A DNA stretch of 15,613 bases. It comes from Lentzea aerocolonigenes. GTDB lineage: Bacteria; Actinomycetota; Actinomycetes; Mycobacteriales; Pseudonocardiaceae. A model generated the notes under the pieces. The model was not told the origin of the DNA and ran no database searches. It was given only the letters and a program-made list of their open reading frames with translations. Shown here one piece after another: positions 6,893-14,161 of this stretch. The position numbers and the translations under genes were made by a program. Location: NCBI RefSeq assembly GCF_000955955.1, contig NZ_JYJG01000100.1, positions 1-15,613 of the forward strand, written 5' to 3'. The first letter of the stretch is position 1; each line of letters opens with the position of its first letter.

Positions 6893-6920
6893 TGGTGCCC
6901 CGGCCGCGGCCGGGGCACCA
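6893..6920 (-). terminator. 28-bp perfect palindrome between the two exported-protein genes
   Basis: Positions 6893-6920 are fully self-complementary; as RNA they form a 12-bp stem (TGGTGCCCCGGC with GCCGGGGCACCA) around CGCG. It begins five bases after the stop of the LVIVD-protein gene and ends 13 bases before the next start. No T run follows. It may be a partial terminator or a stem protecting the upstream transcript. A second palindrome, CCACCGGTGG at 6886-6895, overlaps its edge and the next gene's ribosome site. Confidence 0.7.
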
Positions 6921-6925
6921 CGCCA

Positions 6926-8578
6926 TCAGAACTGCAGGCTCCACGCGTCGATGTAGCCGGTGTCCGCGCTGTAGACGTCCTGCACCTTGAGCTGCCAGGT
7001 GCCTTCCGCCGTCCTCGCCGACGCGTCGACCGTGTAGGTGGTGATCACGTTGTCCCCCGAGTCGTTGCTCGAACCCTTGAGCCGGAACGAGGTTCCGTCG
7101 GGCGCGACGAGGTCGATCACCAGGTCACCGCGGTAGGGGTGCTTGATGTCCACGTTCACCTTCAGCGCCGACGGAGCCTTGCCCGCGACACCGGTGACCG
7201 TGACCGGCGAGGTGACCGCCGCACCCTTGTCGGGGATGGCGACGTCGGCGGTGTTCTCGAACTTGCCACCGGCAGGCGGTGGTTCGGTGGTGCCGAGGTT
7301 CGGCTTCACCACGACCAGGCCCTGCTCGATGCCGTTGACCAGCACGATGCCGCTGGCGAAGTACGGGTAGTTGCTCCACGACCCGTTGAACTTCGCCTCG
7401 TCCGACGCCGGGTAGATGTCGAAGTACCCGGCCTCCGTCAGTTGTGCGGAGGCGACGCCGCTGACGTCCAGGATCCGCAGGCCGGCCTGGTAGTTGGACT
7501 GGTAGGAGTACTTGCCCTTGATGTACTGGTTGTGGTCGATCGCCGTGGCGGGCGAACTGTAGGTGCCGGTGTGCACCGGGTTCGCGAGCGACGCCAGGTC
7601 CCAGATGTAGGTCTTGGTGCGCTTGTCGGTGCCGCGCGACTCGTCCAGCTCGTCATCGAGCAGGAAGTACCGCTGGTCCTCCGTCAGCCAGCCCTGGTGC
7701 GAGTACTGCGCGCCGGAGTACCCCTTGCGCGAGATCTGCACCGGGTTCGCCTTGTCGGTCACGTCGACGATCGTCAGCGTGTCCTCGTTGGAGTTGAAGC
7801 AGATCTCCCGGCCGCGGTAGGTCGCGTCCGGTCCCCGGTAGATCACGCACTGGTTGTCGTGCGTGTACCCGTCCTGTGCGACGCAGCCCGCGTTCTTCGG
7901 CTGCTTCGGCGTGCGGATGTCGACCATGTGCGGGCCGCCGCTGCACGTGTTGGAGCCGATCGCGTAGGCGTACCCGGTCTCCTCGTTGATGGCGATGTTG
8001 TGCGCCGGGCCGAACTCCTTGTAGATGGTGTCGGCACTGAACGTCTGCGGTGAGGTGATCGTCCGCAGCCTCGTCAGGTCGAACACCTGCATCCCGTGGC
8101 CGCTGATGAAGTCCGCCACGATGAACGCGTGGTCCTTGTAGACCTTCATGTCGCGCCAGGTGCTGCTGCCGCCGTTGGACGGCAGGTTGCCCAGGTAGCG
8201 GGGTGAGGTCGGGGTGCTGACGTCGACGAACGCGGTGCCATTGGTGCGGCCGACGATCGCGTACTCCTTGCCGGAGGACGGATCGGTCCAGCCCCAGATG
8301 TCGTTGCCGTTCCCGCCGCCCATCGAGGCCAGGGGCAGGACGCTGAGCAGGTCGACGTTCTTGCAGGGATAGATGTCGGCCTTGCCGTTGACGCACGGCA
8401 CACCGGCCGCGGTGTTCGTGACGGCATGCCTCTCGGCAGGCTGATAGTCGGCCATGACCGCTCTGGCCGCGGCCTGACCTTCCGGGGTGTCGGGGTCGTG
8501 CGCGGACGCGCCCGACATCGTGAGGGCGACCGCCGATGCGGTGAGCACGGCGAGCACCCCCCAGCGCAGGGGTTGCAT
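6926..8578 (-). CDS. Secreted choice-of-anchor B (LVIVD-repeat) protein with C-terminal P domain
   Basis: A 550-aa exported protein. Residues 1-27 are a signal peptide (MQPLRWGVLAVLTASAVALT then MSGASA, cut before HDPDTP). The body, about 60-420, is a beta-propeller-like LVIVD repeat region: NDIWGWTDPSSGKEYAIVGR, TAFVDVSTPTSPRYLGNLP, TLTIVDVTDKANPVQISR and GLRILDVSG. The stretch FNGSWSNYPYFASGIVLVN is the signature of the choice-of-anchor B family. From about 440 a proprotein-convertase P domain follows: HPYRGDLVIDLVAPDGTSF and TGYIDAWSLQF. P domains usually follow proteases, but no protease domain is present, so here it probably serves adhesion, stability or export. ATG at 8578 is supported by GAGGAG ten bases upstream and by the signal peptide. 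The His-rich gene downstream probably shares the transcript. The molecular function of the family is unknown to me. Confidence 0.88.
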   Translation of the reverse strand: MQPLRWGVLAVLTASAVALTMSGASAHDPDTPEGQAAARAVMADYQPAERHAVTNTAAGVPCVNGKADIYPCKNVDLLSVLPLASMGGGNGNDIWGWTDPSSGKEYAIVGRTNGTAFVDVSTPTSPRYLGNLPSNGGSSTWRDMKVYKDHAFIVADFISGHGMQVFDLTRLRTITSPQTFSADTIYKEFGPAHNIAINEETGYAYAIGSNTCSGGPHMVDIRTPKQPKNAGCVAQDGYTHDNQCVIYRGPDATYRGREICFNSNEDTLTIVDVTDKANPVQISRKGYSGAQYSHQGWLTEDQRYFLLDDELDESRGTDKRTKTYIWDLASLANPVHTGTYSSPATAIDHNQYIKGKYSYQSNYQAGLRILDVSGVASAQLTEAGYFDIYPASDEAKFNGSWSNYPYFASGIVLVNGIEQGLVVVKPNLGTTEPPPAGGKFENTADVAIPDKGAAVTSPVTVTGVAGKAPSALKVNVDIKHPYRGDLVIDLVAPDGTSFRLKGSSNDSGDNVITTYTVDASARTAEGTWQLKVQDVYSADTGYIDAWSLQF

Positions 8579-8974
8579 GAAGTTTGGGCTCCTCACGGAA
8601 TCCCGGCCGCCGAGGCGGACGGGTGCAGGGTTTCCGATGTTCAGCCGAACGTAGGAGGAGAGCACGGCTCGTGTGAACCATCGTTAGTCTGGACTCCGCG
8701 TCCGAGACCGTTCCGCGACCTGACCAGGCCAGCGATGGTGCGATCACCGCTCCGACCGTGATCTGGTTGATCTGCTTCCGACCTCCGGCATCGTTCGTCA
8801 TGCACGCGGCAATCTTTGTACTGGCCAAACGAATGCCGGCGGTCGCCGGGATCGTGGGGAGTTCGCGACAAGCGGCGTTCGCGCTGGTCGAACTCACCCT
8901 GTCCGCGGGCGAGGTTTCTTACGGAGTGCTGACGTCGCGGCTCACGTCCAGCCCATGTCGCCCTCGCCTCCGTA
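8579..8974. promoter_or_regulatory. Divergent intergenic region between the LVIVD-protein and DUF1996 genes
   Basis: About 400 bp with no convincing gene. It must carry the promoters of both exported-protein genes. The middle (about 8760-8850) appears less G/C-rich than the flanks and has weakly protein-like antisense frames I could not assign. No terminator or repeat was found apart from the dyad at 8975-8993. Confidence 0.35.
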
Positions 8975-8993
8975 TGCCGTGTCAGACACGGCA
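8975..8993. promoter_or_regulatory. 19-bp operator-like dyad before the DUF1996 gene
   Basis: TGCCGTGTC (8975-8983) and GACACGGCA (8985-8993) are perfect 9-bp arms around one A. The site lies six bases before GAGGAGG and 17 bases before the start codon. As DNA it fits a repressor dimer site; as RNA the one-base loop makes a stable hairpin unlikely without opening a pair or two. The regulator is unknown. Confidence 0.5.
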
Positions 8994-9009
8994 CCTACGA
9001 GGAGGACGA

Positions 9010-10785
9010 ATGACACATCGAGTGGATGAACGGCGGAGGTTCCGCCTGATCGCCTCGTTGTCAGCAGTCGCTGTGGTGGCGGTGGGCACCGCCACGGTGG
9101 CTCTGGCCGCCAAGGACGGCGAGCCCGCCCCTGTGCGCGCGTTCGTGTCCATCGACGAGGTCGCCGCGAACGTCGTCAACCCGAAGGTGCAGCAGGGCGG
9201 CACCAGTGGGATGTTCACGGTTGACTGCGGCACGAACGAGAACGGCAAGTTCAGCGCCGACAACCCGGTCGCCCAGCCAGGTCTGAAGCACGGCGCCCAG
9301 CACGTCCACGACTTCGTGGGCAACCTGTCGATCAGCGCCGACTCGACCGACGAGAGCCTCGAGGACTCCGACACCACCTGCACGAACGGGGACAGGTCGT
9401 CCTACTTCTGGCCGGTCGTGCGCATCAATCCGAAGGCCAACGTGAGCTCGTCCGGCTCCAGCCCGGACAAGCTCAAGGAGACTGGCGGCGGCGAGATCGC
9501 CTGCCCGTCGGTCAAGGACCGGTTGCCCGCAGTGCCCCAGCAGGCGCGCGACGAGGTGAACCGGAACCTCGAACTGCTCGACAAGCAGGTCACGGAAGCC
9601 AGCGACCGGGTGGCGCGCAACGAGAACCCAGGCGACCCGAACTTCGTGAACAACGCGATCCTCGGCCCGCTGCGCAGCAAGCGGGTGGCCACCCTGGACC
9701 GGATCGCGATCGCCATCGGCCGTTCCGCGAAGAAGCCGAACCTGACCTCGCTGGTCGAGTGCGACCTGCGTTTCGGCCACGGGGGCGCCGGCCACGGTGA
9801 CCACAACCAGGCTCCGCGCAAGTTCTCCGGCCAGGCTCAGGCCCAGGCTCAGGGCGGCAAGGACGACAGCGCCACTCCGACGATCAAGTGCCCGTCGGTG
9901 CGCGGCGAGCTGCCCGGCGTGCCGGACCAGGCGGTCGACGAGGTGGACCGCAACCTTGCGCTGCTGGACAAGCAGATCGCCGAGGCCAACCAGCGGCTCG
10001 TGACCACGAAGGGGCAGGGCGGTCCGAACTTCATCAACAACGCGATTCTCGGGCCGCTGAAGGACAAGCGGCTCGCGACCCTCGACCGGATCGCCATCTC
10101 GATCGGCCGCAACGCGCAGAGGCCGCAGGGCCTGGAGCGGCTCGCGCCGTGTGGTCTCAACGAGGACGGCAACGGCGGAAACAACAACGGTGGCGCCGAT
10201 ACGCCGCCGCCTCTGGCCGCTCCGTCCGGCAAGGACCTGGAGCTCGTCGGCAACAACGGCAAGATCGTGCGCCCGGCGCAGGTGAAGATCGAGTACCGCG
10301 GCAACGCGACCAGCAAGGTCACCGCCATGCCGAAGTTCCTCAAGATGATCACCGGTGACGCCAAGCCGACCAGCCGCGGTCCCGCCAACGCCCGCACGAC
10401 GTGGACGTGCGGCGGGTTCGAGGACCGGCTGTCGGACAAGTACGTGATCTGCCCGAACGGCAGCAAGGTCATGCGCGTGCACGACTTCCCTGGCTGCTGG
10501 GACGGGCAGAACACCGACAGCGCCAACCACCGCGACCACGTCGCGTTCCCGGACAAGCGCAGCGGCGCGTGTCCGAAGGGCTTCAAGGCCATCCCGCAGC
10601 TGCGGATCAGCATCTCGTACAACATCCCGAAGGACGTCCAGGAGAAGGGCCAGTACCAGCTCGACGCGTTCCCCGAGGAGAACCACAACCCGTTCTCCGA
10701 CCACAACGACTTCGCCAACGTCAACTCCGAGCAGACCATGGCTCAGATCGTGAAGTGCGTGAACGAAGGACGACGCTGCCGCTAG
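9010..10785 (+). CDS. Secreted DUF1996 protein with an inserted, tandemly duplicated module
   Basis: A 591-aa protein with a signal peptide over about residues 1-34 (RRRFRLIASLSAVAVVAVG, then ATVALAA). The DUF1996 (PF09362) N-terminal half is at about 40-145, with AQHVHDFVGN (H98, H100, D101) and SSYFWPVVR. Its C-terminal half is at about 430-575, with WTCGGF, RVHDFPGCWDGQN (C496, W497) and HRDHVAFPDK. Between them about 280 residues are inserted, including two copies of a module of about 92 aa at 163-254 and 292-384. The copies are roughly 60% identical by eye and share CPSV, DEV-x-RNL-x-LLDKQ, NNAILGPL and LATLDRIAI. A Gln/Ala-rich and a Gly/Asn-rich linker flank copy 2. The start is ATG 9010, with GAGGAGG four bases ahead; a start at 8758 would put 84 unlikely residues before the signal peptide. 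The biochemical role of DUF1996 is not known. Confidence 0.87.
   Translation: MTHRVDERRRFRLIASLSAVAVVAVGTATVALAAKDGEPAPVRAFVSIDEVAANVVNPKVQQGGTSGMFTVDCGTNENGKFSADNPVAQPGLKHGAQHVHDFVGNLSISADSTDESLEDSDTTCTNGDRSSYFWPVVRINPKANVSSSGSSPDKLKETGGGEIACPSVKDRLPAVPQQARDEVNRNLELLDKQVTEASDRVARNENPGDPNFVNNAILGPLRSKRVATLDRIAIAIGRSAKKPNLTSLVECDLRFGHGGAGHGDHNQAPRKFSGQAQAQAQGGKDDSATPTIKCPSVRGELPGVPDQAVDEVDRNLALLDKQIAEANQRLVTTKGQGGPNFINNAILGPLKDKRLATLDRIAISIGRNAQRPQGLERLAPCGLNEDGNGGNNNGGADTPPPLAAPSGKDLELVGNNGKIVRPAQVKIEYRGNATSKVTAMPKFLKMITGDAKPTSRGPANARTTWTCGGFEDRLSDKYVICPNGSKVMRVHDFPGCWDGQNTDSANHRDHVAFPDKRSGACPKGFKAIPQLRISISYNIPKDVQEKGQYQLDAFPEENHNPFSDHNDFANVNSEQTMAQIVKCVNEGRRCR
9496..9771 (+). repeat. Module copy 1 inside the DUF1996 protein
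   Basis: Encodes residues 163-254. It begins IACPSVKDRLPAVPQQA and ends near VECDLR. The core has DEVNRNLELLDKQ, FVNNAILGPL and VATLDRIAIAIGR. It has one cysteine at each end, which could form a disulfide after export. Confidence 0.85.
9883..10161 (+). repeat. Module copy 2 inside the DUF1996 protein
   Basis: Encodes residues 292-384. It begins IKCPSVRGELPGVPDQA and ends near LAPCGLN. The central NFINNAILGPLKDKRLATLD is almost the same as in copy 1. The two end cysteines are kept. Copy starts are 129 codons apart. Duplication within this gene is the simplest origin. Confidence 0.85.
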
Positions 10786-10799
10786 CTCAATCGCGGGCA

Positions 10800-10826
10800 G
10801 GGGTGTGGTCAACGGACCCGCACCCC
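10800..10826 (+). terminator. Hairpin just after the DUF1996 gene
   Basis: GGGGTG-t-GGTC, loop AACG, GACC-cg-CACCCC. It lies 15 bases after the stop. The stem is interrupted by a small internal loop and has no T tail, which is common for high-GC terminators. Confidence 0.5.
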
Positions 10827-11158
10827 AACTCGTGACTGTTCCGTCGAAATCGCTCGCCTGTTCGGATGGTGGATGCCGCTGCCCAACGCGGCGACAGCAG
10901 GTCGCCACGCGCTGGCTGCGCCACACCACGTTCACGTTCGTCGGACGAGGCCCCGAATCGTGCTCCGGGGCCTCGCCCGCTCGAGGAGGTGCCGTCGTAT
11001 CGCCCCACGGATGAGGGCCATAACCTCGCGATAACGACCTCCACGGCAGTCCTATGTGGACAGCCTGGAGTCCACAGCGGCCACTTCGGACACTTACGAG
11101 CTAGGCGCCAGCTGCCCACAGGCACGCCCCGAGGCGCGCATCAGTCAGCGGTCGTCGT
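10827..11158. other. Gap without a recognised gene
   Basis: Apart from the hairpin at 10946-10975 and a 7-bp inverted repeat, TGTGGAC-N8-GTCCACA at 11055-11076, I see no gene, tRNA fold or mobile-element end here. ORFs on both strands have unconvincing composition. Confidence 0.4.
10946..10975. terminator. Strong 10-bp-stem hairpin in the gap after the DUF1996 gene
   Basis: CGAGGCCCCG (10946-10955) and CGGGGCCTCG (10966-10975) pair perfectly over a 10-base loop. No gene ends directly before it on either strand, so it may be a second, backup terminator for the DUF1996 transcript or the end of an unrecognised RNA. Confidence 0.5.
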
Positions 11159-11347
11159 TTGATCCCGCCGACCTCGGTGTTCTGCGCCAGGAACGACAGA
11201 CAGGTGGGCCACCACATCGATGTGGGCATCTCCGGCCAAACCCAGTCCCGTGTGGACACGGTCGACTGGGCCCGCTGGACCACGTACGGCGACACCGCAG
11301 CACGCAACCGCCTCCCCTCCGACGCCTCCGGATCCGAGATCAAGTGA
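11159..11347 (+). CDS. Doubtful small ORF, 62 aa
   Basis: From TTG at 11159 the frame encodes IPPTSVFCARNDRQVGHHID then VGISGQTQSRVDTVDWARWT and TYGDTAARNRLPS, ending in TGA. Most codons end in G or C, as in real genes of this DNA. However, there is no Shine-Dalgarno and the frame is open back to a TAG near 11102. No known domain is recognised. It may be a small protein or the 3' remnant of one. Confidence 0.3.
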   Translation: MIPPTSVFCARNDRQVGHHIDVGISGQTQSRVDTVDWARWTTYGDTAARNRLPSDASGSEIK

Positions 11348-11471
11348 GAGGCCCAGCGGGAGCGCGACATCAGTAGATCGGCTTCAAATGCGCTGACGCG
11401 CGAAGTCAGGCCGTTCGAGTTACCTTCATATTCCTGGTGACGAGGCAACACACCGGGGGGCGGAGGTCGCC

Positions 11472-13460
11472 GTGCACGCCGCACACGACTCCGTTCCGGC
11501 CTGGTTCGAGCCCATGCTCGCCAAGCCCGACGGCGGCCGCCTCCGCAAGGGTCCACAGTGGGCGTACGAGTACAAGCTGGACGGCTACCGCGTGGCGATG
11601 CGGATCGCGCCGGACGGCACAACTGTCCTGACCAGCCGCAACGGCCTCGACCTCACCGCAGAGTTCGCCGAGCTGACCGGAGTGCTCACCGCGGCACTGC
11701 GGGGGCGTGCCGCGCTGCTCGACGGTGAGGTCGTGATCTACAACGAGGCGGGGCAGATCGACTTCGGTCTGCTGCAGCAACGGCGTGGCCGCTTCCAGAA
11801 GCACCGCACCGCCCGCCGGACCGAGCCGTTCACCGACGTGCCGGTCCGGTTCCTGGCCTTCGACCTCCTGCAGCTCGGCGAGCAGTTCCTGCTGAACGAG
11901 CCGTACGAGCAACGGCGCCGCAGGCTCACCGAGCTGCCCATGCCCGATCCATTTCGGGTCGCTGTCGTGCCGTCGTTCACCGCGGCCGAGCTCGCCGCCG
12001 AACGCCTCACCCCGCAGCGGCTGCTCGAGCGAGTCGCCGCGGAAGGACACGAAGGGCTCGTCGCCAAGCGGCTCGGTTCGCCGTACCTCCCCGGCAAGCG
12101 GCCGGACTTCTGGTGCAAGCACCCGCTCACCCAGACCCAGGAGGTCATCGTGTGCGGATGGCGCCCCGGCCAGAGCGGCTTCACCGGCACCGTCGGCGGG
12201 CTCCTGCTCGGCGCGCACGACCCCGATACGGGCGACCTGGTCTACCTCGGCGATGTCGGCACCGGCTTCACCCGTCAGGACCGTGACCAGCTGCGCGACC
12301 AGCTCCAGCCGTTGGAACGGGCCAGGCATCCGTTCGCGACCACTCCCCCGCGCGAGGACGTCGTGCGCGCCCGCTGGGTCGAACCGGTGCTGGTCGGCGA
12401 GGTCCGGTTCCGCCAGTTCACCCGCGGCGAGGACGGCCGGCTGCGGCACACCGCGTGGCGTGGTCTTCGCCGTGACCGCGAACCCGGCGAGGTGACCGCG
12501 CCACGACCCGGCCGGCCCACTCCAGCAGCCGGCGCCGAACCGGAGATCGCCAGCCGGGTCATGGTGAAGGCGGGCAGCCGCACCCTCCGTCTGTCCAACC
12601 TGGACAAAGTGCTGTACCCGGACGGCACCACCAAGGGCGAGATCATCGCCTACTACAGCCGGATCGCGCCCCTCCTGCTGCCACACCTGCTCGACAGGCC
12701 GGTCACGTTCGTGCGCTACCCCAACGGCGTGCACGGCCAGAAGTTCTTCCAGAAGAACACCGATGCGAGCGCACCGGAATGGTTGCCGACAGTGGAGTTG
12801 CGGAGCGGTGGTTCACGACGTGGGGTCGACGCCGATGAGATCGTTCGGTATCCACTGATCCACGAGCTCGCCGCGCTCGTGTGGGCCGCCAACCTCGCCG
12901 CGCTCGAACTCCACGTTCCTCAGTGGACGGTGACAGAGGGCGCGCGGAATCCACCGGACCGGCTGGTGTTCGACCTCGATCCCGGGCCCGGCACGACAAT
13001 CGTGCACTGCTGCAGGGTCGCCGAGCGCCTGTACGAGGTGCTTACAGCGGACGGACTGCTCCCGGTGGCGACGACATCAGGTTCGAAGGGACTGCAGGTC
13101 TACGCGGGCATCGAGACCACGAGCCCGCAGGCACCCTCGGCCTACGCGAAAGCGATCGCGGTGGCCTTCGAACAGGACACGCCGAAGGAGGTGACCGCCA
13201 CGATGGCGAAGGCCCGCCGCGAAGGCAGGGTCTTCATCGACTGGAGCCAGAACAACCCCGCCAAGACCACCATCGCGCCCTATTCGCTGCGCGGCCGCGA
13301 CGAACCCACCGTGGCGACCCCGGTCACCTGGGACGAGGTCCGCACCTGCCGCAGACCGGAGCAGTTGACCTTCACCGCGGACGAGGTGCTCGAACGGGTG
13401 TCGGGCGTCGGCGACCTGTTCGTCCCGGTCGACCAGGACAAGGCACCGCTTCCTGGTTGA
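11472..13460 (+). CDS. ligD: LigD-type ATP-dependent DNA ligase-polymerase (ligase first, no phosphoesterase domain)
   Basis: A 662-aa protein. The N-terminal ligase domain (about 1-330) has the nucleotidyltransferase motifs: YKLDGYR with K35 as the lysine that takes AMP, LLDGEVV, FLAFDLLQLG, EGLVAKR near 195 and FWCKHPL, then an OB-fold with GDVGTGF. A linker of about 40 aa rich in Pro and Arg leads to a LigD primase-polymerase domain (about 365-655): LSNLDKVLYP, FDLDPGPG (metal ligands D501 and D503), TSGSKGLQVYAGI and FIDWSQNNPAKTTIAPYSLR. The His often seen in the SGxKGxH motif is Gln (Q542). LigD works with Ku to join DNA double-strand breaks. No ku gene and no 3'-phosphoesterase domain are in the window. 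The GTG start has GGAGG five bases upstream. Ligase-first order differs from the mycobacterial polymerase-phosphoesterase-ligase order. Confidence 0.92.
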   Translation: MHAAHDSVPAWFEPMLAKPDGGRLRKGPQWAYEYKLDGYRVAMRIAPDGTTVLTSRNGLDLTAEFAELTGVLTAALRGRAALLDGEVVIYNEAGQIDFGLLQQRRGRFQKHRTARRTEPFTDVPVRFLAFDLLQLGEQFLLNEPYEQRRRRLTELPMPDPFRVAVVPSFTAAELAAERLTPQRLLERVAAEGHEGLVAKRLGSPYLPGKRPDFWCKHPLTQTQEVIVCGWRPGQSGFTGTVGGLLLGAHDPDTGDLVYLGDVGTGFTRQDRDQLRDQLQPLERARHPFATTPPREDVVRARWVEPVLVGEVRFRQFTRGEDGRLRHTAWRGLRRDREPGEVTAPRPGRPTPAAGAEPEIASRVMVKAGSRTLRLSNLDKVLYPDGTTKGEIIAYYSRIAPLLLPHLLDRPVTFVRYPNGVHGQKFFQKNTDASAPEWLPTVELRSGGSRRGVDADEIVRYPLIHELAALVWAANLAALELHVPQWTVTEGARNPPDRLVFDLDPGPGTTIVHCCRVAERLYEVLTADGLLPVATTSGSKGLQVYAGIETTSPQAPSAYAKAIAVAFEQDTPKEVTATMAKARREGRVFIDWSQNNPAKTTIAPYSLRGRDEPTVATPVTWDEVRTCRRPEQLTFTADEVLERVSGVGDLFVPVDQDKAPLPG

Positions 13461-13643
13461 TGCCGGACGCAGTTGAGTACTCGATCCTGTGACTTTTGGC
13501 GATCATGCCGGGCGAGGTCGACATCGAGGGGCCCTCTTGGCCATCCGGCGCGGATGTCGCGATCCACACCGAACCAGGAGGCTCGCTTCATCCCGGGAGC
13601 ATCCGATCGGTGTCTGACCGTGCACAACCTCAGGGCAGCTGGC

Positions 13644-14006
13644 TCAACCTTGTTTGCGCGTTCGGCGAGGCGCGGTCGTGGCGGGTGCGCGGAGGTCGTC
13701 CAGGAGTTCCATCTGGCCGGTGATGACCCCGGTGAGGATGAGCCTGGCGACGGCGAGCAGTTCGGCGACGTGCGGGCTGGTCAACGAGTAGTAGACGTTG
13801 GAGCCTTCTTTGCGGGTGGTGACGAGTCCTGCGCGACGCAGCACGGCGAGTTGCTGGGAGAGGTTGGCGGCTTCGATGCCGACCTCGGGCAGCATCTCCG
13901 CGACGGCGTGCTCGCGCTCGCTGAGCAGTTCGAGCACCCGGATGCGTGCCGGGTGGCCGAGGTTTTTGAAGAACTCCGCCTTGACCTGGTAGAGGGGCCT
14001 GCTCAT
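13644..14006 (-). CDS. ArsR/SmtB-family transcriptional regulator lacking cysteines
   Basis: A 120-aa winged-helix protein: MSRPLYQVKAEFFKNLGHPA, RIRVLELLSEREHAVAEML, recognition helix region AANLSQQLAVLRRAGLVTT, and wing RKEGSNVYYSLT. ArsR proteins are usually repressors released by metals or redox signals through Cys or His sites. This protein has no cysteine at all, so the classic metal-thiolate and persulfide mechanisms are excluded; the signal is unknown. ATG at 14006 has AAAGGGG upstream; an upstream ATG at 14084 would add an unlikely tail. It is divergent from the CBS-BON gene, with a TTGCTAA/TAAGCAA site between them (14103-14126), and a second such site precedes the 67-aa gene. These are its probable targets. 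Proteins of this subgroup, as I recall, also occur beside SulP transporters, as one does 9 kb away here. Confidence 0.9.
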   Translation of the reverse strand: MSRPLYQVKAEFFKNLGHPARIRVLELLSEREHAVAEMLPEVGIEAANLSQQLAVLRRAGLVTTRKEGSNVYYSLTSPHVAELLAVARLILTGVITGQMELLDDLRAPATTAPRRTRKQG

Positions 14007-14102
14007 CGGTGCCCCTTTCGGCCGACCGTCGTCATGATGCTGATCCTTCCTGGTCGATCCCTGCTGTCGCGACTCGGGATGCATTCCAACGGGGTTCAGC
14101 AG

Positions 14103-14126
14103 TTGCTAATCTTACCAAGTAAGCAA
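14103..14126. promoter_or_regulatory. ArsR-type operator 1, between arsR and the CBS-BON gene
   Basis: The outer half-sites are TTGCTAA (14103-14109) and TAAGCAA (14120-14126). Inside lies a second dyad, CTTAC-CAA-GTAAG (14111-14123). TAATCT at 14107-14112 is a possible -10 for the CBS-BON gene; on the other strand TAAGAT with GTGACC about 16 bases upstream is a possible promoter for arsR. Binding here would cover both promoters. Confidence 0.65.
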
Positions 14127-14161
14127 CCCAGGTCACCTGGCACGGCCGTGGGAGGCCGGAC

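Noticed and set aside
6880..6921. Upstream GTG start for the His-rich gene
   Set aside because: It would code Pro/Arg residues from inside the intergenic palindrome and move the membrane helix away from the N-terminus.
6788..8053. 421-aa plus-strand ORF opposite the LVIVD-protein gene
   Set aside because: Antisense shadow rich in Val/Arg/Asp with no domain, while the minus strand has a signal peptide and known motifs.
8579..8665. Upstream start adding 29 residues to the LVIVD protein
   Set aside because: It would hide the signal peptide behind a polar tail. ATG at 8578 has a good ribosome site.
8758..9009. Upstream start for the DUF1996 gene
   Set aside because: The added 84 residues contain the operator-like dyad and the ribosome site, and would bury the signal peptide.
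9061..10935. 624-aa minus-strand ORF opposite the DUF1996 gene
   Set aside because: Antisense shadow; its apparent repeats simply mirror the duplicated module on the plus strand.
11406..12734. 442-aa minus-strand ORF opposite ligD
   Set aside because: No motifs, and it is antisense to the ligase catalytic motifs.
13461..13643. Possible small genes between ligD and arsR
   Set aside because: Short frames on both strands lack ribosome sites and recognisable domains. I see no clear terminator here either.
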